DNA of 64,000 nucleotides from Lingula anatina (GCF_001039355.2 NW_019774403.1:242436-306435), one strand, 5' to 3'; positions 35,256 to 50,800 are shown, numbered from the stretch's first letter. The notes: a model not told the origin generated them from the letters alone. Program-made: numbers and translations.

Positions 35256-38200
35256 TTTCTAACGAATATATACAATTATATAGGATAGATATATGACCTT
35301 TACGCGACTCCTATCTAAACAAACCTGTTCACTGTATGAAACCTGACGAAAAACTTCTAAAAGTCGTCTTTACTATCTGAAAGACTTTTCCTGGAAAACA
35401 AACACAATTATCTTTTTGTTTTATTTTTATAAGTTAAATAATGCACTAACCTAATAACAATGGACACAATACAGAGAATGGCTGCAATCTTACCTCTGGT
35501 TCGCTGAAACATTGACGAATCCCCTGAAGGATACCGTGGCTCTGTTGGCACAGTCTTTATTACCGAAGTAACACGAGTTTTCGAGCACCATGATTCTCAA
35601 CAACCTTTCAAAGACAATTTCTAGGAATTAATCCGATAATTGATTAATACGTGTATTACTGGTATGCAAAAGGTACGTCCAGAAATATTACGATGAATAG
35701 TAGCTACTGTGTCAGCAATGGTACATTTATAAAAAAAAAATACATGTTGTTTTTGGCAGGTTCCATGTTAATTCACCATATAGATCTTGATAAAAATAGA
35801 AGTATATATTGATGCACCTTGAAAGATCAACATTATAGTTGTTAAATTAAGATATAAGCATATTTAACAACTGTAATGTAGATCTTTCAAGGTGCATCAA
35901 TATATATACTTCAGTTTTTGGCAGGTTCAACGCATGTGTTAAATGAAATGACAATTGCAATCGTAAAAAAATTACCTTATTGGGTATTCACCAATATCTT
36001 TCCATTCCAGTTCATTGTAAAATGGCAATAGGAGACCGTGGATATATTTCTGAAATAGGTAAAACGGACATGGCATTTTATGAATCACAACTGATATACA
36101 AATGCCAAATGTTGCTGTTCTTAGTTTTTCAACAGTATTCAACTTTTGAAGGTGAGAGACTTTGGTAAGATGTAAGACTTTTCACTTCCACCTGAGTACC
36201 AGAAAAGATTGGGTACGGTTCTTATCTTTGGCTTCACTACTGTACATCTATTCATATTATGTTCTCTAGTGCAACACAAAAAATCTGGCTGCATATTGGT
36301 ATGTGTACGTTAACATGGGATTCAACATAAGTGCAACCAAAACTGGATTGAAAACAAATAAAGAACAACATTAAATAAATAAATAAATAAATAAATATAC
36401 CCGGAATTCCACATAAAATGCAGTTCGTGCGAGGATTTTGTCTATTAAACGAAATATTTTTATGGCCGTCTGCCATGGTCCCAACTCTCGTTCCCGCGAG
36501 AGGTACTCGGTGAGCCTTAATGCAGTGGTAGCAGGTAGCATCCCAGATCTGAAACGGCGTACATGTATATTGTGTTCAACTGGAAAGCCTTGATAAAGAT
36601 TGCTAATCTTATAATGCAATTTGAGGAGAAATGATGCCTGAAGGTGTTATAATAACAGAGATGTAGTTAAAACGCTTATGAAATATTCAGTGAATATATA
36701 TTACAATTTTCTTCCAATCACACTCATTGCAGCAGTTACAGTATATCCCCTGTCGTTAATCTATCCCGATACTTTACACGCAGCAGCTGGCTTAAAAAGT
36801 TCTTAAAATGATTTAACTGCCTTTACCTGGCAAGGTTAAATGCATCGTCTATTAGTTGAGCGCGAATTTCCGGGGCGATAACCTATGAACCAAGAGAAAG
36901 GTCAAGTTCTTTAAAACAAGCTTATCAAACACAGAACAACAATGACATTTGCGAATTACCTGGGCTAAACTCAGCTTTATCATCAATATCTCTGAGAGAA
37001 TTTCTCTGAGAGAAAAGCTGTCTCAAAAAACCTATAAGAACGACATATATACTGTGATCTTTAAAACATCCAGGTCCCAGTTATGAGGAGATAAGCAAGG
37101 CCACATATACTAACTGTGTGGTTTCTATTCAGCAAATCGATAATAAGCTCCCAGTTCCTGGAATCATAGTTGACTCTATAGAAACCAGGTTCCCCTACAT
37201 TTCCCAGCAGCAAGGAATCTTTTACCAACGGAATCCCGGCGATTTCCACTGCAATGGAAAACAGAGGCATATGTACATGTATAAAGATAAAGAGTACATT
37301 ATACTTAGGCCTATAGTAATACTTCTTTCTGTCTACAAAATTCGGTAGCCAAGAGTTGAATGCCCGTAATATTTTTATGAAGCAGAAGACAGTAGGTAGG
37401 AAGTGATCCTCTTTAGGTTAAACAGGTAGATTGATACTTACCGAAGTTCATATAAACAGTATATACGGAAAGGTGGTTCAGTTGATATGTTAACTTCTGT
37501 GATGTGTGTGTGTGTGTGTGTGTGTGTCGGGGAAGGGGGCAATGCCCAACAGCAATTACGCAATAGTAATTGTCTTACGTCAACAATTCTTATTGATTTG
37601 AACCTTTCCCCAACTCTTTGTGGCATATGATGCGTCTTAATCATTGAAAAAAAGGAAAAATTCAACACAAAAATAGCAAAATTCTGGAGAATCGACGCTT
37701 AATTGTTCTATACGGTTAATTAACGAGCGCGAGCCTACAGTCCGTGACCAAGGCAGCAACGGGCACATTGATCAAGGAACCGACACAGGAACTCCTTTTG
37801 TTAAAGTGTCTTGTCATATAAACTGATCCGTTATTCTGTCAAACTAATGTAGTATTTCTATGGGTGCGTTTACAATGCAACTATTGTACTAAATGTAGGA
37901 AGTTCCAACTAACTCCGCGGGGACTCTTGCTGAATACAATCAGATTAATAGATTTTTTTACTTGTCTTGCTACTTAAAATAACGGTCTTTTACAATGCCG
38001 TAAAAGAGAGAATTTCTGCATTTTCTTTCATTGAACAGAATTGCATTGTATCGTAGCATATATTTTACCAAAGTAAGTACAATTTTAAATAAAAAAACAT
38101 CAGCAGGAAATGATATTTCGGTCAAATCACATTACGTTTTCACAAATCACTGTGTTGAATAAGGCGGCAGCTGAAATGTATCGAATAGAGAAGCAGCTAA

Positions 38201-41200
38201 TGTTCATAGTCGGCGCCGAATAAACTTGTTTCTTAAAAAATACCGTCTCACATTTGCATTTGCTACTGTACCTAAGCTGACGTCAATCTAAAATCTTTGC
38301 AACTAGCGGCTATAATGTACCAAAGCAATTCACTTGCTTTGAGATAGTATCGAAACCAGTTCCACGACCAAGCATTTCACCTTTTCAAAAGAGATAAAAG
38401 ATAACAAGCTCTTGAGGTAAGATGCAACACGCAAACAGGTGACATTCACTTAACTATCTCATTAAAAACAAGATACAGAATTATTGTTGTTTTTTCCTGT
38501 AGTTAATAACACCTTCGTCGTAGTGGCGTACCACCTGGGCGACCGCAGCTGGAGAAAACATCAAAGAAAAGTAGCAGCCGCACTGGTAGAACTTGAACTG
38601 CCGCTAATTGGAAGCAATTCATCATTGCGAAGCCAGGCGAAAGCTCGAATTTGAATTAAATTTTGTGGCATTCATGTTAGTTTGGGCAGGCATGTTGTAG
38701 TATCACTGTTAGGTAACGTAATGTTGGCACAAAGTTACCTAGACAAGGGGAAATATGAATCCAGATCGCAAAGGCTTGAACGTGCTTAAGTCTGTGTCGT
38801 GAAATGGTTTCGCGCAAAAAAATGTATATCTGCAAGTAAATGACATTATCCAAATAGATAACAGTAATGGGCAGTTACGCCGTCATCCATCGTGAACACA
38901 ACATCCTCGGCTGAAGTCAATACTGGCAAAAACAAATTTTTTCACCGGAGATTACATCGGTATTAAAAAGCGAAACCAGTACGAGTTTTTTTCTCTTTGA
39001 GTGGAGTATATATAAAGCGCATTCGATAGAACATGCTACAATACGTGTTCAGAGATTCTTGTATTCTGTTAACCGGACGGTTTTTTCAAATCTTTGCATT
39101 TTGAAACTATAAAGATCTAAATAGCCAGTTAAGTTTCCCGAAATTATATCTAACACGAATTATAAAACAAATTAATGCTAGTTTATCATTATTGGAAACA
39201 TTTTTCAGACATGCACAATGAAACCATGTCTTTTTTTCTTACATAAACTCTCGATGGATTTTATATAAACGTTAATTTGGCATATCTTATCTAAAATGTT
39301 TTTTTAAAGAAAAGGGCTTTTCACTGTCCATTCACTTTCGCCTTGTGTGCATCACTAATTTGTTTATTGACTAAATGTTGGTTATCTTTGGTGACAAAAT
39401 GCTCAGTGTTCACCATTAGTTTAAATATGTTCATTGCCGGTAAACTTCCCCTCAAAGAAAGCTACACGTACGTGCACCAATGTATGTAGCAGGACGCACG
39501 CTGTTATATATGTAAAAAGAAGAGCATCACGGCTCCGTAATTTACTGTGCTTTCATGTGGGTTGGGCTCAACCCATTCTTGAACCATATTTCTCTGTGTT
39601 CCCTTAATGTATTATAAGACCAGCAGGCATATTGTTGATTATTATTCAATTATACACGAAACCCGAATTCCGGCATTCATATTACGAAACAGTGGTGTGT
39701 ACCTCAGTAAACTTAATATATGTGACTAATAAGACCTGTTCCTTATAATATAAAATGGGCCACCTGTTAACTGGATGTTTATATCCTTTCCCCCCCGCTC
39801 TTGTGATTCTATTACTGCACTATGGTGGAAAGAGAAGAAAAGAAAAGAAAACAAAATTCCTTGCAGACCAGTTTTACCGAACACGTCAGAGTGCCCGTGA
39901 TTTATCTATTATATCAAAATCAGATAACTGTCGCCTTATAGAACAAATTACCCACAATAAAACAAGATCCAATTCATCAGAGTTGCCAATGCTTGAAGTT
40001 CGTGTCTGAAAGAGCAGTAATAACTCAATCTAATCCCTTATTTTCGAAAGGTTGTCACGTCAATTATTGAGTACGGCACGTGTCGAAATGGGCACATACA
40101 CTGCATCCAATGAGGATTCGACGGGTAATGGATATAAATAGATTTTTCATTGCCTATGAAATGCTCATAATGGGTTGCACATTTCCGACAAATACTCATC
40201 ATTGATTGCACATTTGTTTGTTAGAGGATGGGCAAATTGTTCTGTTGTCTTTCAAAAGAATATACCATCCTTGTGTGAAGGTTACATATTTAGCTTGCAA
40301 TAAAAATCGATTTGTTTGAGGGTAACACTTTCGTTTTATGGTGCCGTGAAATAGTAATGCCATTTTTCAAGCAACAATAATACATACAAGTAGAATTGTA
40401 AAGGAGTGATCTTAGTTCTCGACCATAATGTAAGGGAACCTTAAACAAATTTTCAGGTGGCAAGGGGTCTCTTCATTATTTGTTTCGATATCAAATCACC
40501 TGTAAAAGAAGAGAAATGCCATCGGTAAACGGGTCACTTTTTCTCAATTTCTGGCAATAACCCCTTTCAGAAATAACGAGGAAGACAAACATCACCTTTG
40601 TTGTAAAAATGAAAGAGAAAAAAGCCCCATTAAGGGTACAACAAGTATTAGGGTTAACATGAATGTACAGACAAGTTTTGTTCATACATGTATAAAAGGC
40701 TATATGGTACTCGAGTGTATGATATCTTGCTTCATTCCTGATGTAAAAATTGGACCATGACTACTACCTAAAATCACGTATGCCAACTACTATTATTCAT
40801 AACCTCCAACAGTTTGCTGCATTCCCATACCATTACCCATACAATTAGCCATTTTTAACTGTAAAAGCACATGTAGAAGGATAATGAAGATATGAAATTT
40901 GGAACATCTCATAGCGAGTATGGATTCCACAGCTGTCTGGAATAACTGGAAGGTAAATGGTTCTGTTTAACTCGTATAAGAAATACATCCTGTCGTTTTG
41001 ACACCGGGGTTAATACATACAGCTTCACAATTGTTTATCGATAAAGGTTAATTTTTAACAATTCCCAACAGATAAATCACTGATGGTTCTCAATCCCTTA
41101 AACGGTTTTTAAAGAAAAAAAGGAGATCGTTGGTGCACGATAGAGCTACGCAATCGCATCTAAAAGTCAGATGATATTGGCATAGGATCAAGTGTCTGAG

Positions 41201-44200
41201 AAGTGTCTTATTTCCCAAGCTTTTGACTTTGGATTTGGGATTCTGAGCAGATTATGTGATAGTAATATACATCTCTTTTAGAATCCATGCTGAGGGCCAT
41301 ATACGTAAATGGAGGGCCGCAATAACTTAGTATAAATCAGACGTTTTCCTACAGTGCATAAAGGTGGTTCTGCCAGGAAAAAAAGAATGGCATTTTGATT
41401 CTTTACTGAAATTAGGGACAGCAAATTGGGTGAAAATCAACTGATTGTTTTTGATTTACGGTTACTATGTGGGTGTTTTCCCTGGCAAAATAAACCGTTT
41501 CAGCACCAGAAGATACAAAAGTCATTTACAAACCGCTAAAATTGGATGCCAGGCATTTCCCAGTGGAGAAAGAACCAAACTGGACTGATTGGGAGGTGCA
41601 CGTGTTTCTCAGTTCAAAAAAGTTCCTCGCCGCTCTCCATGATAATTATATTGCCCTGTTGCATCGAAAAGTATTTTAAGTACTTTGGATAGCTACATGG
41701 AATGTAGTAGATAGATTGAAACGTTATCAATAAGGGACTGATATAAAGAAAAGAAAACGCTGTTTTACTCGCGTATATAAGAATACAATTGACTGGCAGG
41801 CAGTGCAGTTTATTAGCTCCATTGAAACAGAGGTTCCAATCTGAGTTATGATGACCCGAGGTTACAGTTTTCAATATACAGGAATGGGGTTAATTGAAAA
41901 GAACCGCTCAAAACAGGCAGCAGTGGGTCACAAATCTGAATAAATCACTGCGAGATAGATTGTAGTGAATAGTGACGACAAATACGTTATATTGTGTCTG
42001 CATAACTTTCATTATGATTTAGTAAATAGAATATTTTATCTAAATATATAGATAAGATGAACACCATTGGGACAGTTGGCGAATACCTCGCACAGGATTT
42101 TTAAATCAAATTTTCATATAATTAGTCAGAGTGCCTGCTTGGGTGACGGAATTGGAAAATCAAGCCCCTGCAGAAAAAGCGTACCCCAGTGATTGGATAT
42201 ATTCCCTGCAAATGCACGTAGAACTTCCCCTAACAGCCAGACGTACATGTCTGCCAAAGTGGGTGCCGTTTCGAGCATTTTCAAGAATTCAATCTCTCGC
42301 CAAGCGAGTCTTGTTTTTACTGCAAATTCTTGTTAAATAAACAACCCGTGTACAACGAAATTCAATTAACAAATTGAAATTCCTGAAAGCAACTGGATGA
42401 AAATGAACCCTTCCTGTTTTTGTCAGAGATAAAATCGATTTCTAATTTAACTTCTATACAAAGCAGTAACGACTGATTCCTGGTAAAGCACCTGTGTAGA
42501 GAGATTGGTGTAAGCTCAGATTAACATGTTTTGTTAAGTTTTCAAGTAAAATAGGTAGACCAGATTCAGGATCGCTAGCGTGTAAAGTATATTAAAAATA
42601 ATAATAGAGAATTATAAATTAAAATTCAAAGACACGTTTCCTTACAGTCGACTGTATGCGAGAGTCTCTCGTACACTACAATCATTTTGTTAATTGACTG
42701 TATAGTCTGATGACTTTATATACAATCCGCCTGACGTCACTAGGACATTGACCGCTCATGATATCGAAATCATGAGTATCGAAAGCAGTCCACTTTACTT
42801 CTATTACACGGAGATTTGATAAAATTGCTAGATTGTTCATAATTATAATTACGGTGTCAGTATCCGCCAGACGTGTCATGGCGTTTACGCCCAATCAACA
42901 GGACGGGTACCAAATTCGTTTGGCTTGAAAAGGTTAAGCTAACTAAAGCTTAAATCTGATGATATAACGGAGCGCCTAACCCTTACCCTAATAAAACACC
43001 AAAAGATCTGTGATCCTATACATAAGTCTTACCATTGGAATACTAAAAGTCGTATTAGGTGCTCCTTTACACGTGTTTCAGGAATGTTACACGTGTTCGT
43101 GTTACACATTTTGGTATACATCTGGTATATGTAGTATCAGATTATATGCAGCTTGACGAACATGTGTTCAACATAAAAAAACAACAAAAAACAAACAGCG
43201 TTCTCGTCATTTATCACAAGAGCGAGTGAGACAACCAAAACGTCTGGGCATTGATCGATTGGCACTACAATACTTCCATAGGCCAGCCTTGAACTGGCTC
43301 AGGTGAGAAATCCCCCCGAATTGTTTTTGCTGGCAGTAGACATTTACTCTCTCTTGGCCTCGCGAGTGCTCCTGATTGAGCTGAGGCACAGTGAGCATAG
43401 TGACTGGTGCATCCCCGCTGGCAACACACACTACAGCACTCACCTTCCGATCCCATCAGGTGCGCCGTGCCATCTTCAATTAGTGAAACAAGGGGCGCAG
43501 TGTACAGCGCATTAACAAGTTTTATGCACAAGTAAACAGCATTTCATCGCAGGTGAATTGTAAGATATACACACCAGTGGTACAATTGATGTACTGTTTT
43601 ACCTGCACTATAAAAACATCGAAGCACAGATTTGAAGTGTACTTTCTCAATTTTTTTAAACAAAGGAACCTGGATGCGACCGGAAGCTACACGCTGGCTT
43701 TCCCGACCTGTGTCACCACACCTGCCGTGTACCATGTCCAGGAAGGAAAGGTAGCCGTGGTATGACACATCATGACAGCTGCGAAGTAAGTACATGAAAG
43801 TGGTGGGCGCCACAGTGGGCGTTACGCAAATTGACTACTTTTGTTTCCAATTGTTTTCTATTTGAAGCACAAATCAAATCTGAATCGTGTAAAAGGAGTT
43901 AGCTGTGAGTCCCTACTACGCATACAAATTTTCCTATAGCCACAAATGCATCGATAGGTGGGTCTAAACAGCAGAAGCAAATGCGACAAACATGAGTCCA
44001 AATGCATTGTTCATTTTTGTTTATTTTAAAAGAATCAAACGAGTACATTTTGCCTAGAAATTCTGACTGGTAGATTCCCTATTTTGATATGAGTAATGAT
44101 AACGCAGGGTATAAGGGGGAAGAATGCATTTGGTATTGGAATTAAAATAAATATTGATCTTTGGGCTTCTTTAAACTGGATGGGCTTTATTCAGAAAATA

Positions 44201-44829
44201 CTTCGTCAGAGCACTTCATTAAGCGTATTGGCGTTATCATTCCCTGCAGGCCTTATAAATTAAAACCAAAAACCAATTAAGCGCATAAAATTAGTTATGC
44301 TATATAATTGGCTTCTTCGAACCATATCGCTGTCATTTGGAAAGGATATTGGACACTCACTCACGACATTTTAATAATACATCCAATAAAGTATACTTTA
44401 GGAAGTGTCCCTATATGACCTTAACAGTTAGACGACACACAAAAGCAATGTCCTTTTTACAAGTATTACATTTATGGGAATAAAGCATTTATCTATTTGA
44501 GGTAACAGGCGGTAAAATAACGTTAGGATAGGGGTGAGACGCTCGCATCTTTGACTTAGATAACAGTACTGGGAACGAAAGGGCCGCGCGTTTCTCGGGT
44601 CCTCACCCCATCGGACTGAGTTAGTTACAGTAGAAGCTGCGGAAAGGATACGTCTTTTCACTTTAATGCAATTCATTATCGTGGAAATTGATGCAACCCA
44701 AATGGTACAAATGTAATGGTTTAAACTAGAACCATTTGTCTTGTGCGATGCTATATCTTCCACTTGNGATAAATAAATTTATGTCTATATAAAAAGCCAC
44801 AATAGGATAAAGTAACTGTAGTATTCTCT

Positions 44830-44877
<48 letters not shown>

Positions 44878-47800
44878 TTTCTAACGAATATATACTATTA
44901 TATAGGATAGATATATGACCTTTACGCGACTCCTATCTAAACAAACCTGTTCACTGTATGAAACCTGACGAAAAACTTCTAAAAGTCGTCTTTACTATCT
45001 TAAAGACTTTTCCTGGAAAACAAACACAATTATCTTTTTGTTTTATTTTTATAAGTTAAATGATGCACTAATCTAATAATAATGGACACAATACAGAGAA
45101 TGGCTGCAATCTTACCTCTGGTTCGCTGAAACGTTGACGAATCCCCTGAAGGATACCGTGGCTCTGTTGGCACAGTCTTTATTACCGAAGTAACACGAGT
45201 TTTCGAGCACCATGATTCTCAACAACCTTTCAAAGACAATTTCTAGGAATTAATCCGATAATTGATTAATACGTGTATTACTGGTATGCAAAAGGTACGT
45301 CCAGAAATATTACGATGAATAGTAGCTACTGTGTCAGCAATGCTTCATTTATAAAAAAAAATACATGTTGTTTTTGGCAGGTTCCATGTTAATTCACCAT
45401 ATAGATCTTGATAAAAATAGAAGTATATATTGATGCACCTTGAAAGATCTACATTATAGTTGTTAAATTAAGATATAAGCATATTTAACAACTATAATGT
45501 AGATCTTTCAAGGTGCATCAATATATATACTTCAGTTTTTGGCAGGTTCAACGCATGTGTTAAATGAAATGACAATTGCAATCGTAAAAAAATTACCTTA
45601 TTGGGTATTCACCAATATCTTTCCATTCCAGTTCATTGTAAAATGGCAATAGGAGACCGTGGATATATTTCTGAAATAGGTAAAACGGACATGGCATTTT
45701 ATGAATCACAACTGATATACAAATGCCAAATGTTGCTGTTCTTAGTTTTTTAACAGTATTCAGCTTTTGAAGGTGAGAGACTTTGGTAATTATAAGATGT
45801 AAGACTTTTCACTTCCACCTGAGTACCAGAAAAGATTGGGTACGGTTCTTATCTTTGGCTTCACTACTGTACATCTATTCATATTATGTTCTCTAGTGCA
45901 ACACAAAAAATCTGGCTGCATATTGGTATGTGTACGTTAACATGGGATTCAACATAAGTGCAAGCAAAACTGGATTGAAAACAAATAAAGAACAACATTA
46001 ATTAAATAAATAAATAAATAAATAAGTAAGTAAATAAATAAATATACCCGGAATTCCACATAAAATGCAGTTCGTGCGAGGATTTTGTCTATTAAACGAA
46101 ATATCTTCATGGCCGTCTGCCATGGTCCCAACTCTCGTTCCCGCGAGAGGTACTCGGTGAGTCTTAATGCAGTGGTAGCAGGTAGCATCCCAGATCTGAA
46201 ACGGTGTATATTGTGTTCAACTGGATAGCCTTGATAAAGATTACTAATCTTATAATGCAATTTGAGGAGAAATGATGCCTGAAGGTGTTATAATAACAGA
46301 GATGTAGTTAAAACGCTTATGAAATATTCAGTGAATATATATTACAATTTTCTTCCAATCACACTCATTACAGCAGTTACAGTATATCCCCTGTCGTTAA
46401 TCTATCCCGATACTTTACACGCAGCAGCTGGTTTAAAAAGTTTTTAAAATGATTTAACTGCCTTTACCTGGCAAGGTTAAATGCATCGTCTATTAGTTGA
46501 GCGCGAATTTCCGGGGCGATAACCTATGAACCAAGAGAAAGGTCAAGTTCTTTAAAACAAGATTATCAAACACAGAGCAACAATGACATTTGCGAATTAC
46601 CTGGGCTAAACTCAGCTTTATCATCAATGTCTCTGAGAGAATTTCTCTGAGAGAAAAACTGTCTCAAAAAACCTATAAGAACGACATATATATATACTGT
46701 AATCTTTAAAAAATCCAGGTCCCAGTTATGAGGAGATAAGCAAGGCCACATATACTAACCGTGTGGTTTCTATTCAGTAAATCGATAATAAGCTCCCAGT
46801 TCCTGGAATCATAGTTGACTCTATAGAAACCAGGTTCCCCTACATTTCCCAGCAGCAAGGAATCTTTTACCAACGGAATCCCGGTGATTTCCACTGCAAT
46901 GGAAAACAGAGGCATATGTACATGTATAAAGATAAAGAGTACATTATACTTAGGCCTACAGTAATACTTCTTTCTGTCTACAAAATTCGGTAGCCAAGAG
47001 TTGAATGCCCGTAATATTTTTATGAAGCAGAAGACAGTAGGGAGGAAGTGATCCTCTTTAGATTAAGCAGGTAGATTGATACTTACCGAAGTTCATATAA
47101 ACAGTATATACGGAAAGGTGGTTCAGTTGATATGTTAACTACTGTGATATGTGTGTGTGTGTGTGTGTCGGGGAAGGGGGCAATGCCCAACAGCAATTAC
47201 GCAATAGTAATTGTCTTACGTCAACAATTCTTATTGATTTGAACCTTTCCCCAACTCTTTGTGGCATATGATGCGTCTTAATCATTGAAAAAGAGGAAAA
47301 ATTCGACACAAAAATAGCAAAATTCTAGAGAATCGACGCTTAATTGTTCTATACGGATAATTAACGAGCGCGAGCCTACAGTCCGTGACCAAGGCAGCAA
47401 CGGGCACATTGATCAAGGAACCGACACAGGAACTCCTTTTGTTAAAGTGTCTTGTCATATAAACTGATCCGTTATTCTGTCAAACTAATGTAGTATTTCT
47501 ATGGGTGCGTTTACAATGCAACTATTGTACTAAATGTAGGAAGTTCCAATTAACTCCGCGGGGACTCTTGCTGAATGCAATCAGATTATTAGATTTTTTT
47601 ACTTGTCTTGCTACTTAAAATAATGGTCTTTTATCAATGCTGTAAAAGAGATAATTTCTGCATTTTTCTTCCTTGAACAGAATTGCATTGTATCGTAGCA
47701 TATATTTTACCAAAGTAGGTACAATTTTAAATGAAAAAACATCAGCAGGAAATGATATTTCGGTCAAATCACATTACTTTTTCACAAATCACTGTGTTGA

Positions 47801-50800
47801 ATAAGGCGGCAGCTGAAATGTATCTAATAGAGAAGCAGCTAATGTTCATAGTCGGCACCGAATAAACTTGTTACTTAAAAAATACCGTCTCACATTTGCA
47901 TTTGCTACTGTACCCAAGCTGACGTCAATCTAAAATCTTTGCAACTAGCGGCTATAATGTACCAAAGCAATTCACTTGCTTTGAGATAGTATCGAAACCA
48001 GTTCCACGACCAAGCATTTCACCTTTTCAAAACAGATAAAAGATAACAAGCTCTTGAGGTAAGATGCAACACGCAAACAGGTGACATTCACTTAACTATC
48101 TCATTAAAAACAAGATACAGAATTATTGTTGTTTTTTCCTGGAGTTAATAACACCTTCGTCGTAGTGGCGTACCACCTGGGCGACCGCAGCTGGAGAAAA
48201 CATCAAAGAAAAGTAGCAGCCGCACTAGTAGAACTTGAACTGCCGCTAATTGGAAGCAATTCATCATTGCCAAGCCAGGCGAAAGCTCGAATTTGAATTA
48301 AATTTTGTGGCATTCATGTTAGTTTGGACAGGCATGTAGTATCACTGTTAGGTAACGTAATGTTGGCACAAAGCTACCTAGACAAGGGGAAATATGAATC
48401 CAGATCACAAAAGCTAGAACGTGCTTAAGTCCGTGTCGTGAAATGGTTTCGCGCAAAAAACGTATATCTGCAAGTAAATGACATTATCCAAATAGATAAC
48501 AGTAATGGGCAGTTACCCCGTCATCCATCGTGAACACAACATCCTCGGCTGAAGTCAATACTGGCAAAAACAAATTTTTTCACCGGAGATTACATCGGTA
48601 TTAAAAAGCGAAACCAGTACGAGTTTTTTCTCTTTGAGGGGAATATATATAAAACGCATTCGATAGAACATGCTACAATACGTGTTCAGAGCTTCTTGTA
48701 TTCTGTTAACAGGACGGTTTTTTCAAATATTTGCATTTTGAAACTATAAAGATCTAAATAGCCAGTTAAGTTTCCCGAAATTATATCTAACACGAATTAT
48801 AAAATAAATTAATGCTAGTTTATCATTATTGGAAACATTTGTCAGATATGCACAATGGAACCATGTACTTTTTTTATTACATAAACTATCGATGGATTTT
48901 ACATAAACGCTCAGTGTTCACCATTAGTTTAAATATGTTCATTGCCGATAAACTTCCCCCCAAAGAAAGCTACACGTACGTGCACCAATGTATGTAGCAG
49001 GACACACGCTGGTATATATGTAAAAAGAAGAGCATCACGGCTCCGTAATTTACTGTGCTTTCATGTGGGTTGGGCTCAACCCATTCTTGAACCATATTTC
49101 TCTGTGTTCCCTTAATGTTTTATAAGACCAGCAGGCATATTGTTGATTATTGTTCAATTATACACGAAACCCGAATTCCGGCATTCATATTACGAAACAG
49201 TGGTGTGTACCTCAGTAAACTTAATATATGTGACTAATAAGACCCGTTCCTTATAATATAAAATGGGGCACCTGTTAACTGGATGTTTATATCCTTTTCC
49301 CCCCGCTCTTGTGATTCTATTACTGCACTATAGTGAAAAGAAAAAAAAAATTCCTGGCAGAGCCTTTTTTCCGAACACGTCAAAGTGCCAGTGATTTATT
49401 TATTATATCAAAATCAGATAACTGTCGCCTTATAGAACAAATTACCCACAATAAAACAAGATCCAATTCATCAGAGTTGCCAATGCTTGAAGTTCGTGTC
49501 TGAAAGAGCAGTAATAACTCAATCTAATCCCTTATTTTCGAAAGGTTGTCACGTCAATTATTGAGTACGGCACGTGTCGAAATGGGCACATACACTGCAT
49601 CCAATGAGGATTCGACGGGTAATGGATATAAATAGATTTTTCATTGCCTATGAAATGCTCATAATGGGTTGCACATTTCCGACAAATACTCATCATTGAT
49701 TGCACATTTGTTTGTTAGAGGATGGGCAAATTGTTCTGTTGTCTTTCAAAAGAATATACCATCCTTGTGTGAAGGTTACATATTTAGCTTGCAATAAAAA
49801 TCGATTTGTTTGAGGGTAACACTTTCGTTTTATGGTGCCGTGAAATAGTAATGCCATTTTTCAAGCAACAATAATACATACAAGTAGAATTGTAAAGGAG
49901 TGATCTTAGTTCTCGACCATAATGTAAGGGAACCTTAAACAAATTTTCAGGTGGCAAGGGGTCTCTTCATTATTTGTTTCGATATCAAATCATCTGTAAA
50001 AGAAAAGAAATGTCATCGGTAAACGGGTCACTTTTTCTCAATTTCTGGCAATAACCCCTTTCAGAAATAACGAGGAATACAAACATCACCTTTGTTGTAA
50101 AAAATGAAAGAGAAAAAAAGCCCCATTAAGGGTACAACAAGTATTAGGGTTAACGTGAATGTGCAGACAAGTTTTGTTCATACATGTATAAAAGGCTATA
50201 TGGTACTCGAGTGTATGATATCTTCCTTCATTCTTGATGTAAAAATTGGACCATGCCTACTACCTAAAATCACGTATGCCAACTACTATTATTCATAACC
50301 TCCAACAGTTTACTGCATTCCCATAACATTACCCATACAATTAGCCATTTTTAACTGTAAAAGCACATGTAGAAGGATAATGAAGATATGAAATTTGGAA
50401 CATCTCATAGCGAGTATGGATTCCACAGCTGTCTGGAATAACTGGAAGGTAAATGGTTCTGTTTAACTCGTATAAGAAATACATCCTGTCGTTTTGACAC
50501 CGGGGTTAATACATACAGCTTCACAATTGTTTATCGATAAAGGTTAATTTTTAACAATTCCCAACAGATAAATCACTGATGGTTCTCAATCCCTTAAACG
50601 GTTTTTAAAGAAAAAAAGGAGATCGTTGGTGCACGATAGAGCTACGCAATCGCATCTAAAAGTCAGATGATATTGGCATAGGATCAAGTGTCTGAGAAGT
50701 GTCTTATTTCCCAAGCTTTTGACTTTGGATTTGGGATTCTGAGCAGATTATGTGATAGTAATATACATCTCTTTTAGAATCCATGCTGAGGGCCATATAC

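Larger units (their letters stand above)
35159..44764. repeat. Near-identical 9.6-kb segment, copy 1
   Basis: From ATAAATAAATTTATG (35159) to ...CTTCCACT (44764) this matches 44769-54252 almost base for base. Differences are scattered substitutions, microsatellite lengths (CT run about 31 bases here, 40 in copy 2) and small indels. The largest indel is 39271-39400, 130 bases absent from copy 2. It holds five aminopeptidase exons near its left end; the remainder shows no supported exon. Confidence 0.95.

Noticed and set aside
37441-37510. Possible aminopeptidase exon before a GTAAGT donor (minus strand), repeated in copy 2 near 47090
   Set aside because: The exon 60528-60616 joins directly to 37115-37248 (or its copy) in perfect phase and supplies the expected WYVPLT motif. 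The 37441 segment has no family similarity and starts in a repeat-derived acceptor.
38500-38655. Plus-strand frame encoding VVVAYHLGDRSWRKHQRKVA
   Set aside because: It looks slightly protein-like but has no ATG, splice borders or recognised family, and its copy near 48150 is explained by the duplication.
43207-43813. Overlapping frames on both strands with cysteine-rich or glycine-rich peptides
   Set aside because: Frames on both strands overlap, none shows a family motif, and small indels between the two copies change the frame (RPRESK region), arguing against coding.
44428-44763. 111-codon minus-strand frame conserved at 53916-54251
   Set aside because: Conservation is due to duplication of the whole 9.5-kb segment, including non-coding sequence; no motif, start context or splice site supports it.
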